The notes beneath the pieces are model-generated. The model was not told where the DNA came from. It saw only the letters and a program-made list of their open reading frames with translations, and searched no databases. Shown piece by piece: positions 9,232 to 16,783 of a stretch of 64,000 nucleotides of DNA. Where the stretch lies: assembly GCA_050288165.1 (NCBI GenBank), contig JBNKDG010000002.1:248001-312000 (forward strand). The letters are read 5' to 3'. This DNA comes from JAPHTQ01 sp050288165 (GTDB taxonomy: Bacteria; Pseudomonadota; Gammaproteobacteria; Thiohalomonadales; Thiohalomonadaceae). Both the position numbers and the translations under genes were made by a program. Positions within the stretch are counted from its first letter, which is position 1. Each line of letters opens with the position of its first letter.

Positions 9232-9657
9232 ATGGAGTTGAACGATGTTACTGGCGCTGTTATTGATGCCGCACTGAAAGTACATAGCAAATTGGGTCCT
9301 GGTCTGCTTGAGAGTGCATATGAATCGTGTTTAGCCTATGAGTTGGCTCAACGTGGCTTTTCTGTGAAGTCTCAAGTATTGCTGCCTATTCGCTATGAAG
9401 AACAACATATCGATGCCGGTTATCGTATTGACCTTTTGGTGAATGATGCCGTGATTGTTGAACTTAAATCTGTAGAGAAGCTCTTGCCCATTCATAAGGC
9501 GCAACTGCTTTCTTATCTACGGCTGAGTGACCGGAACGTTGGTCTTTTGATGAATTTCAATGAGGTCCGCCTGAAGGATGGGATGAAACGCATCGTAAAT
9601 CACTATTGTGGTGATGCGATTGATAATGCTCTGCGAACTCCGCGTCCTCTGCGTTGA
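9232..9657 (+). CDS. GxxExxY protein, PD-(D/E)XK nuclease-like
   Basis: A 141-residue protein of the GxxExxY family (PDDEXK_3). The name motif is present near the start (GPGLLESAYE, about residues 24-33), followed by the nuclease-like core: Asp in GYRIDLLV, then VIVELKSVEKLLPIHKAQLLSYLRL with the E-x-K pair. These residues are the pattern of PD-(D/E)XK nucleases, but activity and role of the family are unknown. ATG 9232 is chosen because the motif begins soon after it; TTG 9211 is the alternative. The gene lies wholly between two inverted repeats, and its stop overlaps the end of the right repeat. It has no functional link to the peptide importer around it. Confidence 0.88.
   Translation: MELNDVTGAVIDAALKVHSKLGPGLLESAYESCLAYELAQRGFSVKSQVLLPIRYEEQHIDAGYRIDLLVNDAVIVELKSVEKLLPIHKAQLLSYLRLSDRNVGLLMNFNEVRLKDGMKRIVNHYCGDAIDNALRTPRPLR
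9629..9656 (-). repeat. Right terminal inverted repeat of the GxxExxY cassette
   Basis: Mirror copy of 9174-9201 with three mismatches. It encodes the last codons of the GxxExxY gene and stops 9 bp before the yejF start codon, so the yejF ribosome-binding region now derives from the cassette boundary (GAGAATATTT). Confidence 0.8.
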
Positions 9658-9665
9658 GAATATTT

Positions 9666-11279
9666 ATGTCAGAACTCTTAATAATCGACAATTTATCTGT
9701 GGCCTTCGGTCATGCCGGTCAGCGCGACACGGTGGTGGATAAGGTCAGCCTTTCCATGGCGCCGGGAGAGAAGCTGGCACTGGTAGGTGAGTCGGGTTCC
9801 GGTAAATCGGTGACCGCACTTTCCATCCTGCAACTGCTTGACCGCAGCCAGTGCGAATGTCATGGCTCTATCCGCTTTAACGGCGATGAGTTGTTGACCA
9901 TGAACGAAGCGCAGATGCGCCAGTTGCGTGGCCGTGACATTGCGATGATCTTCCAGGAGCCGATGACCGCGCTCAATCCTGTCTACAGTGTCGGAGAGCA
10001 GCTGATCGAGCCACTGATGCTGCATGAAGGACTGGATCGCAACACGGCACGTGCGCGGATGATCGAGTTGTTGGGAAAAGTCGGCATCAAGGAACCGGAA
10101 AAGCGTATCGACGCCTGGCCACATATGCTCTCTGGTGGACAGCGCCAGCGGGTGATGATCGCCATGGCGTTGGCCTGTAAACCAAAACTCCTGATTGCCG
10201 ATGAACCGACCACCGCGCTTGATGTGACGATCCAGAAGCAGATCCTGGAATTGCTGGAATCGTTGCAGGCTGAATTCGGTATGGCCGTATTGCTGATCAC
10301 CCACGATCTCAATATGGTGCGCCACTTTGCCGATCGCGTGGCAGTGATGGAGAAAGGCAAGCTGGTAGAGCAGGGCGCAGTAAGCGAAGTCTTCAGCGCT
10401 CCGCAGCATGAATACACCCAACGTCTGTTGGCCAGTGAACCGGAACCGCTGGTAGACGATAGCGAGGTCGCTGCCCTGGCAAAACAGGAACCGTTGATGC
10501 AGGGCGACAACATTCGCTGCTATTTCCCGATTAAGGCCGGTTTCTTCCGCCGTCAGATCGGTGAAGTGCGTGCGGTAGAAGAGGTGGATATCGTCATCCA
10601 TCCGGGCGAGACCGTCGGTATTGTTGGCGAGTCCGGCTCCGGTAAGACCACCCTCGGGATGTGCCTGTTGCGCCTGCAGCATAGTGAAGGCGCGATTCAT
10701 TTTAACGGTGGACGTATAGATGGGCTAGATCAACGACAGATGCGTCCATTGCGTCGCGACATTCAGATCGTTTTTCAGGATCCGTTTTCCGCGCTCTCGC
10801 CGCGGATGAATATCGAGCAGATCATCGGTGAAGGACTTCAGCTCCATTTTCCGCAACTCGATAAGGTCGAACGTCGTCGTCGTATCGAAGCGGTGATGGA
10901 AGAGGTTGGTCTGCAGCCGAGTATGCTCTCCCGTTACCCCCATGAATTTTCCGGTGGCCAACGTCAGCGTATTGCTATTGCCCGTGCAGTGGTGCTGGAA
11001 CCGAAACTGATCCTGCTCGACGAGCCGACCAGCGCGCTCGATATCTCGGTGCAGAAACAGGTTCTGACACTGTTGCGCGAACTGCAACAGCGTCACGGTA
11101 TGAGCTATCTCTTTATCTCCCACGACCTGAAAGTGATGCGTGCCATCTCCCATCGGGTGCTGGTGATGAAGGATGGTCGTGTGGTGGAGAGCGGTGAGAC
11201 ACGCGCGCTATTTCATGCGCCGCAACATGATTACACTAAGGCTTTACTCGAAGCATCGCTATTCCGCGATGTTAGCTAA
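9666..11279 (+). CDS. yejF: YejF-like duplicated ABC transporter ATPase
   Basis: A 537-residue protein with two complete ABC ATPase domains that powers YejB/YejE. Walker A motifs are GESGSGKS (about residue 42) and GESGSGKT (about 322), signatures are LSGGQRQR and FSGGQRQR, Walker B segments LLIADEPTTALD and LILLDEPTSALD, each followed by the switch His (THD, SHD). ATG 9666 is preferred to TTG 9654. A purine-rich but weak ribosome site precedes it, and the gene is separated from yejE by the inverted-repeat cassette, so expression may differ from the upstream genes. Confidence 0.93.
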   Translation: MSELLIIDNLSVAFGHAGQRDTVVDKVSLSMAPGEKLALVGESGSGKSVTALSILQLLDRSQCECHGSIRFNGDELLTMNEAQMRQLRGRDIAMIFQEPMTALNPVYSVGEQLIEPLMLHEGLDRNTARARMIELLGKVGIKEPEKRIDAWPHMLSGGQRQRVMIAMALACKPKLLIADEPTTALDVTIQKQILELLESLQAEFGMAVLLITHDLNMVRHFADRVAVMEKGKLVEQGAVSEVFSAPQHEYTQRLLASEPEPLVDDSEVAALAKQEPLMQGDNIRCYFPIKAGFFRRQIGEVRAVEEVDIVIHPGETVGIVGESGSGKTTLGMCLLRLQHSEGAIHFNGGRIDGLDQRQMRPLRRDIQIVFQDPFSALSPRMNIEQIIGEGLQLHFPQLDKVERRRRIEAVMEEVGLQPSMLSRYPHEFSGGQRQRIAIARAVVLEPKLILLDEPTSALDISVQKQVLTLLRELQQRHGMSYLFISHDLKVMRAISHRVLVMKDGRVVESGETRALFHAPQHDYTKALLEASLFRDVS

Positions 11280-11315
11280 TAATTCAGAATAAACAGGAAA
11301 CCATGGCGGTACACA

Positions 11316-12161
11316 ATGGCTAAAACGTTGGTTATCTATCACGCCAACTGTCTCGACGGTTTTGGCGCGGCAACTGCAGCGCACAAATTTTTCTCCACAC
11401 GCGGTATCGAGGCGGATTACTATGCCGCCAAACATGGTCACGAGCCACCGGATTGTACCGGACGTGACGTCTATATCGTCGATTTCTCCTATCGTCGTAA
11501 TACACTCAAGCAGATCTGCGACGTGGCAAATGAGGTGACGATTCTCGATCACCACATCACCGCACGCGATGATCTGGATGGGCTGGCGGAAGAGTTTCTA
11601 AACCTTACCGTGGTCTTCGATATGGAGCGCTCCGGTGCGGTGATCACCTGGGAGCATCTACATAAGGCACCTGTGCCACAACTCCTGTTGCATGTTCAGG
11701 ACCGTGACCTGTGGCAGTTCAGGCTGGAAGGCAGCGACGAAATCAACACCGCATTGATGAGCCATCCCTTTACCTTCGAATTGTGGGAGTCGTTGATCGA
11801 CGCGCCGCAAAAGCTGGCGCAACTACGCAGCGAAGGGGAGACCCTTAATCGTTTCCGTCGCCAGTTGGTGGATCAATACAAACTGCGTGCGGTGCTGGGG
11901 TCGATTGCCGGTTATCAGGTTCCTATCGTCAACGCGCCCCACGCGATCATCAGCGACCTGCTCGGAGAACTGGCGGAAGGCCACCCCTTTGCCGCCGGTT
12001 ATCAGGACATGGGTACGCGACGCAGTTGGTCGCTGCGTTCGCGCAAGGAAGGTGGTGTGGATGTGGCCAGGGTGGCAGAGCAGTTCGGCGGTGGCGGTCA
12101 CCGCAATGCGGCAGGGTTTAGTACCGATCTGCCAGAAGGGTTGTTACGGCTGGAACCCTAG
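11316..12161 (+). CDS. DHH/DHHA1 family phosphoesterase
   Basis: A 281-residue DHH superfamily protein. Metal-binding motifs are visible in order: HANCLDGFGAA (about residue 8-18), VDFSY, LDHHITARDDL (the DHH motif, about 74-84) and the C-terminal DHHA1 substrate motif GGGGHRNAAGF. Relatives hydrolyse short oligonucleotides, pAp or cyclic dinucleotides; the exact substrate cannot be assigned here. It starts 36 bp after yejF. Its stop codon TAG and the stop of the convergent mltD share the four bases CTAG at 12158-12161. Confidence 0.85.
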   Translation: MAKTLVIYHANCLDGFGAATAAHKFFSTRGIEADYYAAKHGHEPPDCTGRDVYIVDFSYRRNTLKQICDVANEVTILDHHITARDDLDGLAEEFLNLTVVFDMERSGAVITWEHLHKAPVPQLLLHVQDRDLWQFRLEGSDEINTALMSHPFTFELWESLIDAPQKLAQLRSEGETLNRFRRQLVDQYKLRAVLGSIAGYQVPIVNAPHAIISDLLGELAEGHPFAAGYQDMGTRRSWSLRSRKEGGVDVARVAEQFGGGGHRNAAGFSTDLPEGLLRLEP

Positions 12162-13735
12162 ATATTTCCAGATTGGCTACGCACGTCGACGTAGAGCGTG
12201 AGTCGCTGTCCCGGCTGCAGATATTTGTCGCTATCCAGTTTCTTGTTCCAGCGCTTGAGGCTGCTGATGCTGACGCGGAAGCGTTGTGAAATACGCGCCA
12301 GTGAGTCGCCGCGGCGTACGATGTAGCCAATGCGGCGGGTGGTATCGTCGGCGAAGGGGTGGGTGAAGTTGGCCGGATTGATCGCCGACACCTTCTCCTG
12401 ATCCCGGGTCCAGATCACCAGTTTGGTACCGGGCAACAGCGGGTCGCGTGGTGCCATGCCGTTCCACTTGGCCAGTTGACGTACACCGACCTCATACTTG
12501 CGCGCGATGTCCCACAGGGTATCCCCCTCCTGGACCTGATACTCCACCTTTTGCCCGTCATGGCTGCGGTTTTTCACCGCTGCCAGGCGCTGACTGGCGC
12601 TCAGACTGTAGCGTTGCAGGCTGGTGCGGGCGACCGGGATGGTCAGGCTCTGGCCGACACGCAGGCTGTTGCTGCGCAGGCGATTGACCGAGCGGATCAT
12701 GGAGACGGTGGTGTGGTATTTGTCGGCCAGGGTGCCCAGGACTTCGCCGCTGCGAACCGTGTGACGGATCCACTTGATGCGCTGGTTGTCCGGATACTGG
12801 GCCAGGTTTTCGGCAAACAGCTCGGCGTTCTCAAGCGGTACCAGCAGCTTGTGCGGTCCTTTGGGATCGGTGGCCCAACGGTTGAAGCCGGGGTTGTAGA
12901 GGTAGATCTCTTCCAGCGTGATCCCGGCCAGCTCGGCGGCAAGGTCGAGGTCGATCTGACTGCCCACTTCGACAGTGGTCAGATAGGGCTCATCAGGAAT
13001 GGTGTCGAGTACCACGCCGTAGGCGGGCGGGTTAGCCACCAGGGCGCTGATGGCGAGCAGCTTGGGGACGTAGCCTTCGGTCTCTCGCGGCAGGCTCAGC
13101 GACCAGTAATCGGTCGGTTTGCCGCGACGCTTGTTGCGCTGGATGGCACGGGCCACGGTGCCTTCGCCGGAGTTGTAGGCGGCCAGCGCATGCAGCCAGT
13201 CGCCGTTGAAGTGTTTGTGCAGGTACTGCAGGTAATCAAGGGCGGCGCGGGTGCCTTCGGCAACATCGCGGCGGCCGTCGTACCACCAAGTCTGGCGCAG
13301 GCCATAGCGGCGACCAGTACCGGGGACGAACTGCCACAGGCCGGCGGCGCGTCCATGGGAGTAGGCGAAGGGCTGGAAGGCACTCTCGACCACCGGCAGC
13401 AGGGCGATCTCGGTCGGCATGCCGCGGCGCTCCAGCTCATCGACGATCAGGTGCATGTAAGGGCTGGCGCGATCGACCACCCGTTCCAGGTAGGCCGGGT
13501 GTCCGGCAAACCATTCCAGGTTGCGCTGTACCCGCTTGTTATCGACCATCTCAAGGGAATAGCCGTCGCGGATGCGGGTCCAGATATCTTTGGGTTCTTC
13601 GCAGGCGGCGACCGCTACGGTCTCAGCCTCGCCACTCTCCTGTTGAACGAGCAGAGATTCGCAGCCGCTCAGGGTGAGCAGGGTAGCGAGCAGAAAGAGA
13701 TGACCAACCCCAAATTTGTTCTTGTTCATTGGCAT
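12158..13735 (-). CDS. mltD: Membrane-bound lytic murein transglycosylase D, three LysM domains
   Basis: A 525-residue outer-membrane lipoprotein that cleaves peptidoglycan to 1,6-anhydromuropeptides. The signal peptide ends in a lipobox (LTLSGC, Cys about residue 24). The SLT domain follows with catalytic Glu in VVESAFQPFAYS, GLWQFVPGTGRRYGL and ALAAYNSGEGTV. Three LysM repeats bind glycan near the C-terminus (about residues 335-380, 398-440 and 468-515). Alternative ATG at 13729. Convergent with the DHH gene with overlapping stops, and 46 bp upstream of nothing but the gloB 3' end on the same strand; gloB may be co-transcribed ahead of it. Confidence 0.93.
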   Translation of the reverse strand: MPMNKNKFGVGHLFLLATLLTLSGCESLLVQQESGEAETVAVAACEEPKDIWTRIRDGYSLEMVDNKRVQRNLEWFAGHPAYLERVVDRASPYMHLIVDELERRGMPTEIALLPVVESAFQPFAYSHGRAAGLWQFVPGTGRRYGLRQTWWYDGRRDVAEGTRAALDYLQYLHKHFNGDWLHALAAYNSGEGTVARAIQRNKRRGKPTDYWSLSLPRETEGYVPKLLAISALVANPPAYGVVLDTIPDEPYLTTVEVGSQIDLDLAAELAGITLEEIYLYNPGFNRWATDPKGPHKLLVPLENAELFAENLAQYPDNQRIKWIRHTVRSGEVLGTLADKYHTTVSMIRSVNRLRSNSLRVGQSLTIPVARTSLQRYSLSASQRLAAVKNRSHDGQKVEYQVQEGDTLWDIARKYEVGVRQLAKWNGMAPRDPLLPGTKLVIWTRDQEKVSAINPANFTHPFADDTTRRIGYIVRRGDSLARISQRFRVSISSLKRWNKKLDSDKYLQPGQRLTLYVDVRSQSGNI

Positions 13736-13782
13736 GGGCGCATTATCTCGAAGCGCTGGAAGCTCTTCAAGGTTTCTTTTTA

Positions 13783-14556
13783 TTAATCAAGGGTATCCTT
13801 CCAGTAGCGTACCGTAGCGAATACCTCCGCCGGGCTGGTCAGCGCTTTTCCGGCAAACTGCTCCGCCGCGGCAACGAGGGAGGGGACATGGCTGCGCAGG
13901 AAGGGATTGGTGCGCTTCTCTTCGCCCAGCAGCGAAGGAACAGTATCACGATGTGCTGCCCTTAACTGCTGAACCTGTGCCTGTCGTTGCCGGGTATCGG
14001 CATTTCCCGGTTCGGCTACCACGGCGAAACGCAGATTGGCCTCGGTGTACTCATGGGCACAGTAGACTACTGTTTCGTCAGGCAGGGCGCGCAGCTTCTC
14101 CAGTGACTGGTACATCTGCTCTGCCGTACCTTCGAAAATCCGCCCACAACCGGCGGCGAACATCGTGTCACCACAGAACAGGGCGCCATGGCCGACGTAG
14201 CATATATGGCCGCGGGTATGCCCGGGGGTGTCGATAACCTGAAACTGTAGTCCGCATCCGCTCAGCACCACCTCGTCGCCTTCCGCCAGCGGGTGGGTGA
14301 TAGCGGGGATGCGCTCATTGGCCGGGCCGTAGACCGGGATGTGGTAGCGTTCCACCAGTGCGCTGACCCCGCCGGCGTGATCGCCGTGATGGTGAGTAAT
14401 GAGGATCGCCTCGGGGGTGAGGTTGTGGGCAGTGAGGTAGTCGAATACCGGTTCTTCGTCACCGGGATCGACAATGGCGACGATCGACTTGCCGTGGCAG
14501 CCGATGAGCCAGATATAATTGTCGTCGAAGGCATGTACCGCGTGAACTTCCATCAT
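13783..14556 (-). CDS. gloB: Hydroxyacylglutathione hydrolase (glyoxalase II)
   Basis: Metallo-beta-lactamase-fold enzyme that hydrolyses S-lactoylglutathione to lactate and glutathione in methylglyoxal detoxification. The dinuclear metal motif THHHGDHAGG is intact (about residue 54), as are DTPGHTRGHICY, FCGDTMFAAGCGRIFEG and YCAHEYTEANLRFA; the C-terminal HAGH domain ends the protein at 257 residues, the family norm. ATG 14556 is followed directly by a second ATG (14553); an upstream start at 14586 would only add a non-conserved stretch. Divergent from the methyltransferase gene, the usual gammaproteobacterial order gloB / methyltransferase / rnhA / dnaQ. Confidence 0.94.
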   Translation of the reverse strand: MMEVHAVHAFDDNYIWLIGCHGKSIVAIVDPGDEEPVFDYLTAHNLTPEAILITHHHGDHAGGVSALVERYHIPVYGPANERIPAITHPLAEGDEVVLSGCGLQFQVIDTPGHTRGHICYVGHGALFCGDTMFAAGCGRIFEGTAEQMYQSLEKLRALPDETVVYCAHEYTEANLRFAVVAEPGNADTRQRQAQVQQLRAAHRDTVPSLLGEEKRTNPFLRSHVPSLVAAAEQFAGKALTSPAEVFATVRYWKDTLD

Positions 14557-14618
14557 GGGTGTAAACCTGTCAGGCTGTGCGGGCACTCGCCCGTGTGTGA
14601 TGGCCTACCTTATACGTG

Positions 14619-15410
14619 ATGAATCGACTACTTCAAGCCTACCGATGCCAGGACAACGCCGTGGCGCGCCGCCAGTTACGCCACTGGTATAACACCTCAC
14701 TGGGTGAGGCCTTGGCCGATATGGAGGAGTCGCTGTTGCAGGAGGTTTTGCCCAACCTGTTCGGTTATCACCTGCTACAACTGGGCATACCGATGGCACG
14801 GGATATCTATGCCGCGTCACGTATCAACCATCGAATGACCCTCGACGACGTTCCGCCGCTGATACCGGACAGGACAGCTGAGCGTTCACGCTTTCTCGGC
14901 GACAGCGATCGCCTGCCGTTTCCGGCTGCTTCGCTCGATGTCCTGCTGTTGCCCCATACCATGGAGTTTGCGGACAACCCGCACGAGGTATTGCGCGAGG
15001 TGGAAAGGGTGCTGATCCCGGAGGGGCATGTGGTGATCCTCGGGTTTAACCCGTGGAGCCTGTTTGGACTCAAGCGTGTGTTGAGAGGTTGGCGTAAAAC
15101 CGCCCCCTGGTGCGGCCATTTCTACAGCGCCACACGCATGCGGGACTGGCTGGCACTGCTCGGCTTTGATACGGTGCGCGTGGAGAAATACTTCTTTCAG
15201 CCGCCGCTGCAAAACCGCCGCATGCTACGCTCGCTCGCCGGGCTGGAACGGCTGTCGCGACGCTGGTGGTTGTTACCCGGCGGGGGCTATGTCCTGGTGG
15301 CGAAAAAACGCGAGGCGACTCTAACCCCCATCAAACCGCGCTGGCGTAGCCAGCGCCAGGTATTACCGGTCGGGGTGGTGGAACCCTCGGCAAGACGGAA
15401 TGGTTCATGA
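14619..15410 (+). CDS. Class I SAM-dependent methyltransferase (YafS-like)
   Basis: A 263-residue protein with a Methyltransf_11 type Rossmann core. The acidic loop is poorly conserved, but DSDRLPFPAASLDVLLLPHTMEFADNPHEVLREVERVLIPEGHVVILGFNPWSLFG is typical of the YafS family found between gloB and rnhA. GTG 14616 directly precedes ATG 14619, which is chosen. The stop overlaps the rnhA start (ATGA at 15407-15410), so the two are translationally coupled. Substrate unknown. Confidence 0.85.
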   Translation: MNRLLQAYRCQDNAVARRQLRHWYNTSLGEALADMEESLLQEVLPNLFGYHLLQLGIPMARDIYAASRINHRMTLDDVPPLIPDRTAERSRFLGDSDRLPFPAASLDVLLLPHTMEFADNPHEVLREVERVLIPEGHVVILGFNPWSLFGLKRVLRGWRKTAPWCGHFYSATRMRDWLALLGFDTVRVEKYFFQPPLQNRRMLRSLAGLERLSRRWWLLPGGGYVLVAKKREATLTPIKPRWRSQRQVLPVGVVEPSARRNGS

Positions 15411-15853
15411 GCAAGACAGACGACAATATCGTAGAGATTTTTACCGACGGCGCCTGCCGCGGGAATCCCGGCCCCGGTGGCTGGGGCGCACTGCTGCGCT
15501 TCAAGGGCAAGGAGAAGGAACTGCATGGCGGCGAGAAGGAGACTACCAATAACCGCATGGAATTGATGGCGGCGATCCGTGCCCTGGAGAGTCTGACCCG
15601 CCCCTGCGGCGTGCGTCTGACCACCGATTCCCAGTATGTGATGAAGGGGATCACCGAGTGGATGGCAGGTTGGAAGAAGCGCGGCTGGAAGACGGCGGAC
15701 AAAAAGCCGGTGAAGAATGTCGATCTGTGGCAGCGGCTGGACAAGGCGCTGGCGCCCCACGAGGTCAAGTGGAAATGGGTACGCGGCCATACCGGCCACC
15801 CGGAAAACGAACGTGCCGATCAACTGGCCAATAAAGGCATCGACGAACTGTAG
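15407..15853 (+). CDS. rnhA: Ribonuclease HI
   Basis: Degrades the RNA strand of RNA-DNA hybrids during replication and R-loop removal. 148 residues, full length. All four catalytic acids are visible: Asp in IFTDGACRGNPGPGGW, Glu in TNNRMELMAA, Asp in TTDSQYV, and Asp in NERADQLAN, plus the basic handle WKKRGWKTADKKPVKN and the WVRGHTGHPEN loop. Start codon overlaps the preceding methyltransferase stop and dnaQ follows after 15 bp, so these form one operon. Confidence 0.97.
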   Translation: MSKTDDNIVEIFTDGACRGNPGPGGWGALLRFKGKEKELHGGEKETTNNRMELMAAIRALESLTRPCGVRLTTDSQYVMKGITEWMAGWKKRGWKTADKKPVKNVDLWQRLDKALAPHEVKWKWVRGHTGHPENERADQLANKGIDEL

Positions 15854-15868
15854 CGCGGGAGAACAGAG

Positions 15869-16579
15869 ATGCGGCAAATCGTACTGGATACGGAAACCAC
15901 CGGCCTGGAGGCCAGGGATCACTACATTATCGAGATCGGCTGCGTCGAGTTGGTCAATCGGCGTCCCACCGGCAACAACTACCACCAGTACATCCGACCG
16001 GACAGGGAAATCGACCCTGGAGCGATGGAGGTCCACGGCATTACCAACGAATTCCTCGCCGACAAGCCTCGCTTTGTCGAGGTGATGGGGGATTTCCTCG
16101 CCTATCTGGAGGGTGCCGATGAGTTGGTGATCCACAACGCCCCCTTCGATATCGGCTTTCTCAATCAGGAGCTGATCCGTAACGAGGCCCCCAGTACCGA
16201 CCTGCGCAAGCATTATGGCGTGCTCGACACCCTGGTGATGGCGCGGCAGATGCACCCGGGGCAGAAGAACAATCTCGACGCCCTGTGTAAGCGCTATGAT
16301 ATCAACAACGAACAGCGCACCCTGCACGGCGCGTTGCTCGATGCCGAGATCCTCGCCGACGTCTACCTGGCAATGACCGGTGGCCAGACCACCCTGTCAC
16401 TGGGTGGCGCCGACAGTAGCCTGGGGCACGGGGAGGAGGTTCGCCGCCTGGCGGAGGGACGCAAGCCGCTGAAGGTGATCCGCGCCAGCGATGCTGAACT
16501 GACAGCGCATCAGAAACAACTGGAGACCATCGCCAAAAAGAGTGGGGGCAATTGTTTCTGGCAGACGCTGGATAGCTGA
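15869..16579 (+). CDS. dnaQ: DNA polymerase III epsilon subunit (proofreading exonuclease)
   Basis: The 3'-5' exonuclease of the replicative polymerase. 236 residues; DEDDh motifs are LDTETTG (Exo I), HNAPFDIGFLNQEL (Exo II) and LHGALLDAEILADVYL (Exo III with the catalytic His). The C-terminal tail binds the alpha subunit in the family. A GGGAGAACAGAG ribosome site precedes the ATG. No terminator directly follows the stop at 16579; the next strong terminator on this strand is 164 bp on, after a separate sigma-54 promoter. Confidence 0.96.
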   Translation: MRQIVLDTETTGLEARDHYIIEIGCVELVNRRPTGNNYHQYIRPDREIDPGAMEVHGITNEFLADKPRFVEVMGDFLAYLEGADELVIHNAPFDIGFLNQELIRNEAPSTDLRKHYGVLDTLVMARQMHPGQKNNLDALCKRYDINNEQRTLHGALLDAEILADVYLAMTGGQTTLSLGGADSSLGHGEEVRRLAEGRKPLKVIRASDAELTAHQKQLETIAKKSGGNCFWQTLDS

Positions 16580-16598
16580 TTGCACCAAAGCGAACCAC

Positions 16599-16628
16599 GC
16601 ACTAACTGAGTGCGCCCCTTGCTGGTGC
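16599..16628 (+). promoter_or_regulatory. NtrC-type enhancer sites
   Basis: Two adjacent matches to the NtrC core GCAC-N7-GTGC: a perfect one at 16599-16613 and a one-mismatch copy (GCCC-N7-GTGC) at 16614-16628. A third half site (TGCACCA) is at 16581-16587. They lie about 65-95 bp upstream of the predicted start of transcription at a sigma-54 promoter, a normal enhancer position. Confidence 0.55.
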
Positions 16629-16668
16629 AACATTCTCAGGATTCAGGGCGAAAATGAGGATCTTAGCC

Positions 16669-16684
16669 TGGCACGGTTAGTGCT
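16669..16684 (+). promoter_or_regulatory. Sigma-54 promoter
   Basis: TGGCACG-GTTA-GTGCT matches the sigma-54 consensus TGGCACG-N4-TTGCW with the required 12-bp GG to GC spacing (GG at 16670, GC at 16682); one mismatch, in the -12 element. Transcription would start at about 16695. It lies in non-coding DNA after dnaQ. Confidence 0.65.
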
Positions 16685-16694
16685 ATAGAGAGGA

Positions 16695-16774
16695 TGTGGT
16701 AGCGAATACCACTCTCCTTTTGGTTTTATGAAGTGATTGATTGGCGTTCCCGGAAACGGGAACGCCATTTTTTT
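16695..16774 (+). ncRNA. Predicted ~80-nt sigma-54-dependent small RNA
   Basis: Between the sigma-54 promoter and a strong terminator there is no reading frame but a compact RNA-like layout: a 5' hairpin (GTGGTA / TACCAC with GCGAA loop, 16696-16712), an unpaired pyrimidine stretch (TCTCCTTTTGG, 16713-16723) complementary to Shine-Dalgarno sequences, a short linker, then the terminator hairpin. The 10-mer at 16712-16721 is perfectly complementary to the ribosome-binding region of the symporter small-subunit mRNA (43356-43365). NtrC-like sites upstream suggest nitrogen control, as for NrsZ of Pseudomonas. No homologue is recognised; existence is inferred from signals only. Confidence 0.5.
16743..16774 (+). 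terminator. Rho-independent terminator, plus strand
   Basis: Ten-base-pair perfect stem (GGCGTTCCCG / CGGGAACGCC) with a GAAA loop followed by ATTTTTTT. The T-run is only on the plus-strand side, so it ends the predicted small RNA (and dnaQ read-through), not the nhaD transcript that runs the other way. Confidence 0.85.
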
Positions 16775-16783
16775 CGTTGAGAC

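Larger units (their letters stand above)
9174..9656. mobile_element. Inverted-repeat-bounded GxxExxY cassette inserted between yejE and yejF
   Basis: A 483-bp unit carrying one small gene, with 28-bp imperfect inverted repeats at its exact ends (9174-9201 and 9629-9656, 25 of 28 positions matching). It splits an otherwise translationally coupled yejABEF operon. No transposase is encoded and no target-site duplication is obvious. The single gene and the terminal repeats suggest a small mobile or mobilisable unit, which is inference. A solo copy of the same repeat lies at 36390-36426. Confidence 0.55.

Noticed and set aside
12359..13786. A 475-codon open frame on the plus strand opposite mltD and the gloB 3' end
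   Set aside because: Runs antisense through motifs of a clear MltD; composition is that of a GC-rich shadow frame with no recognisable domain.
16743..16774. The hairpin as the terminator of nhaD
   Set aside because: On the minus strand the stem is followed by AATCAATC, not a T-run; the T-run lies on the plus-strand side.
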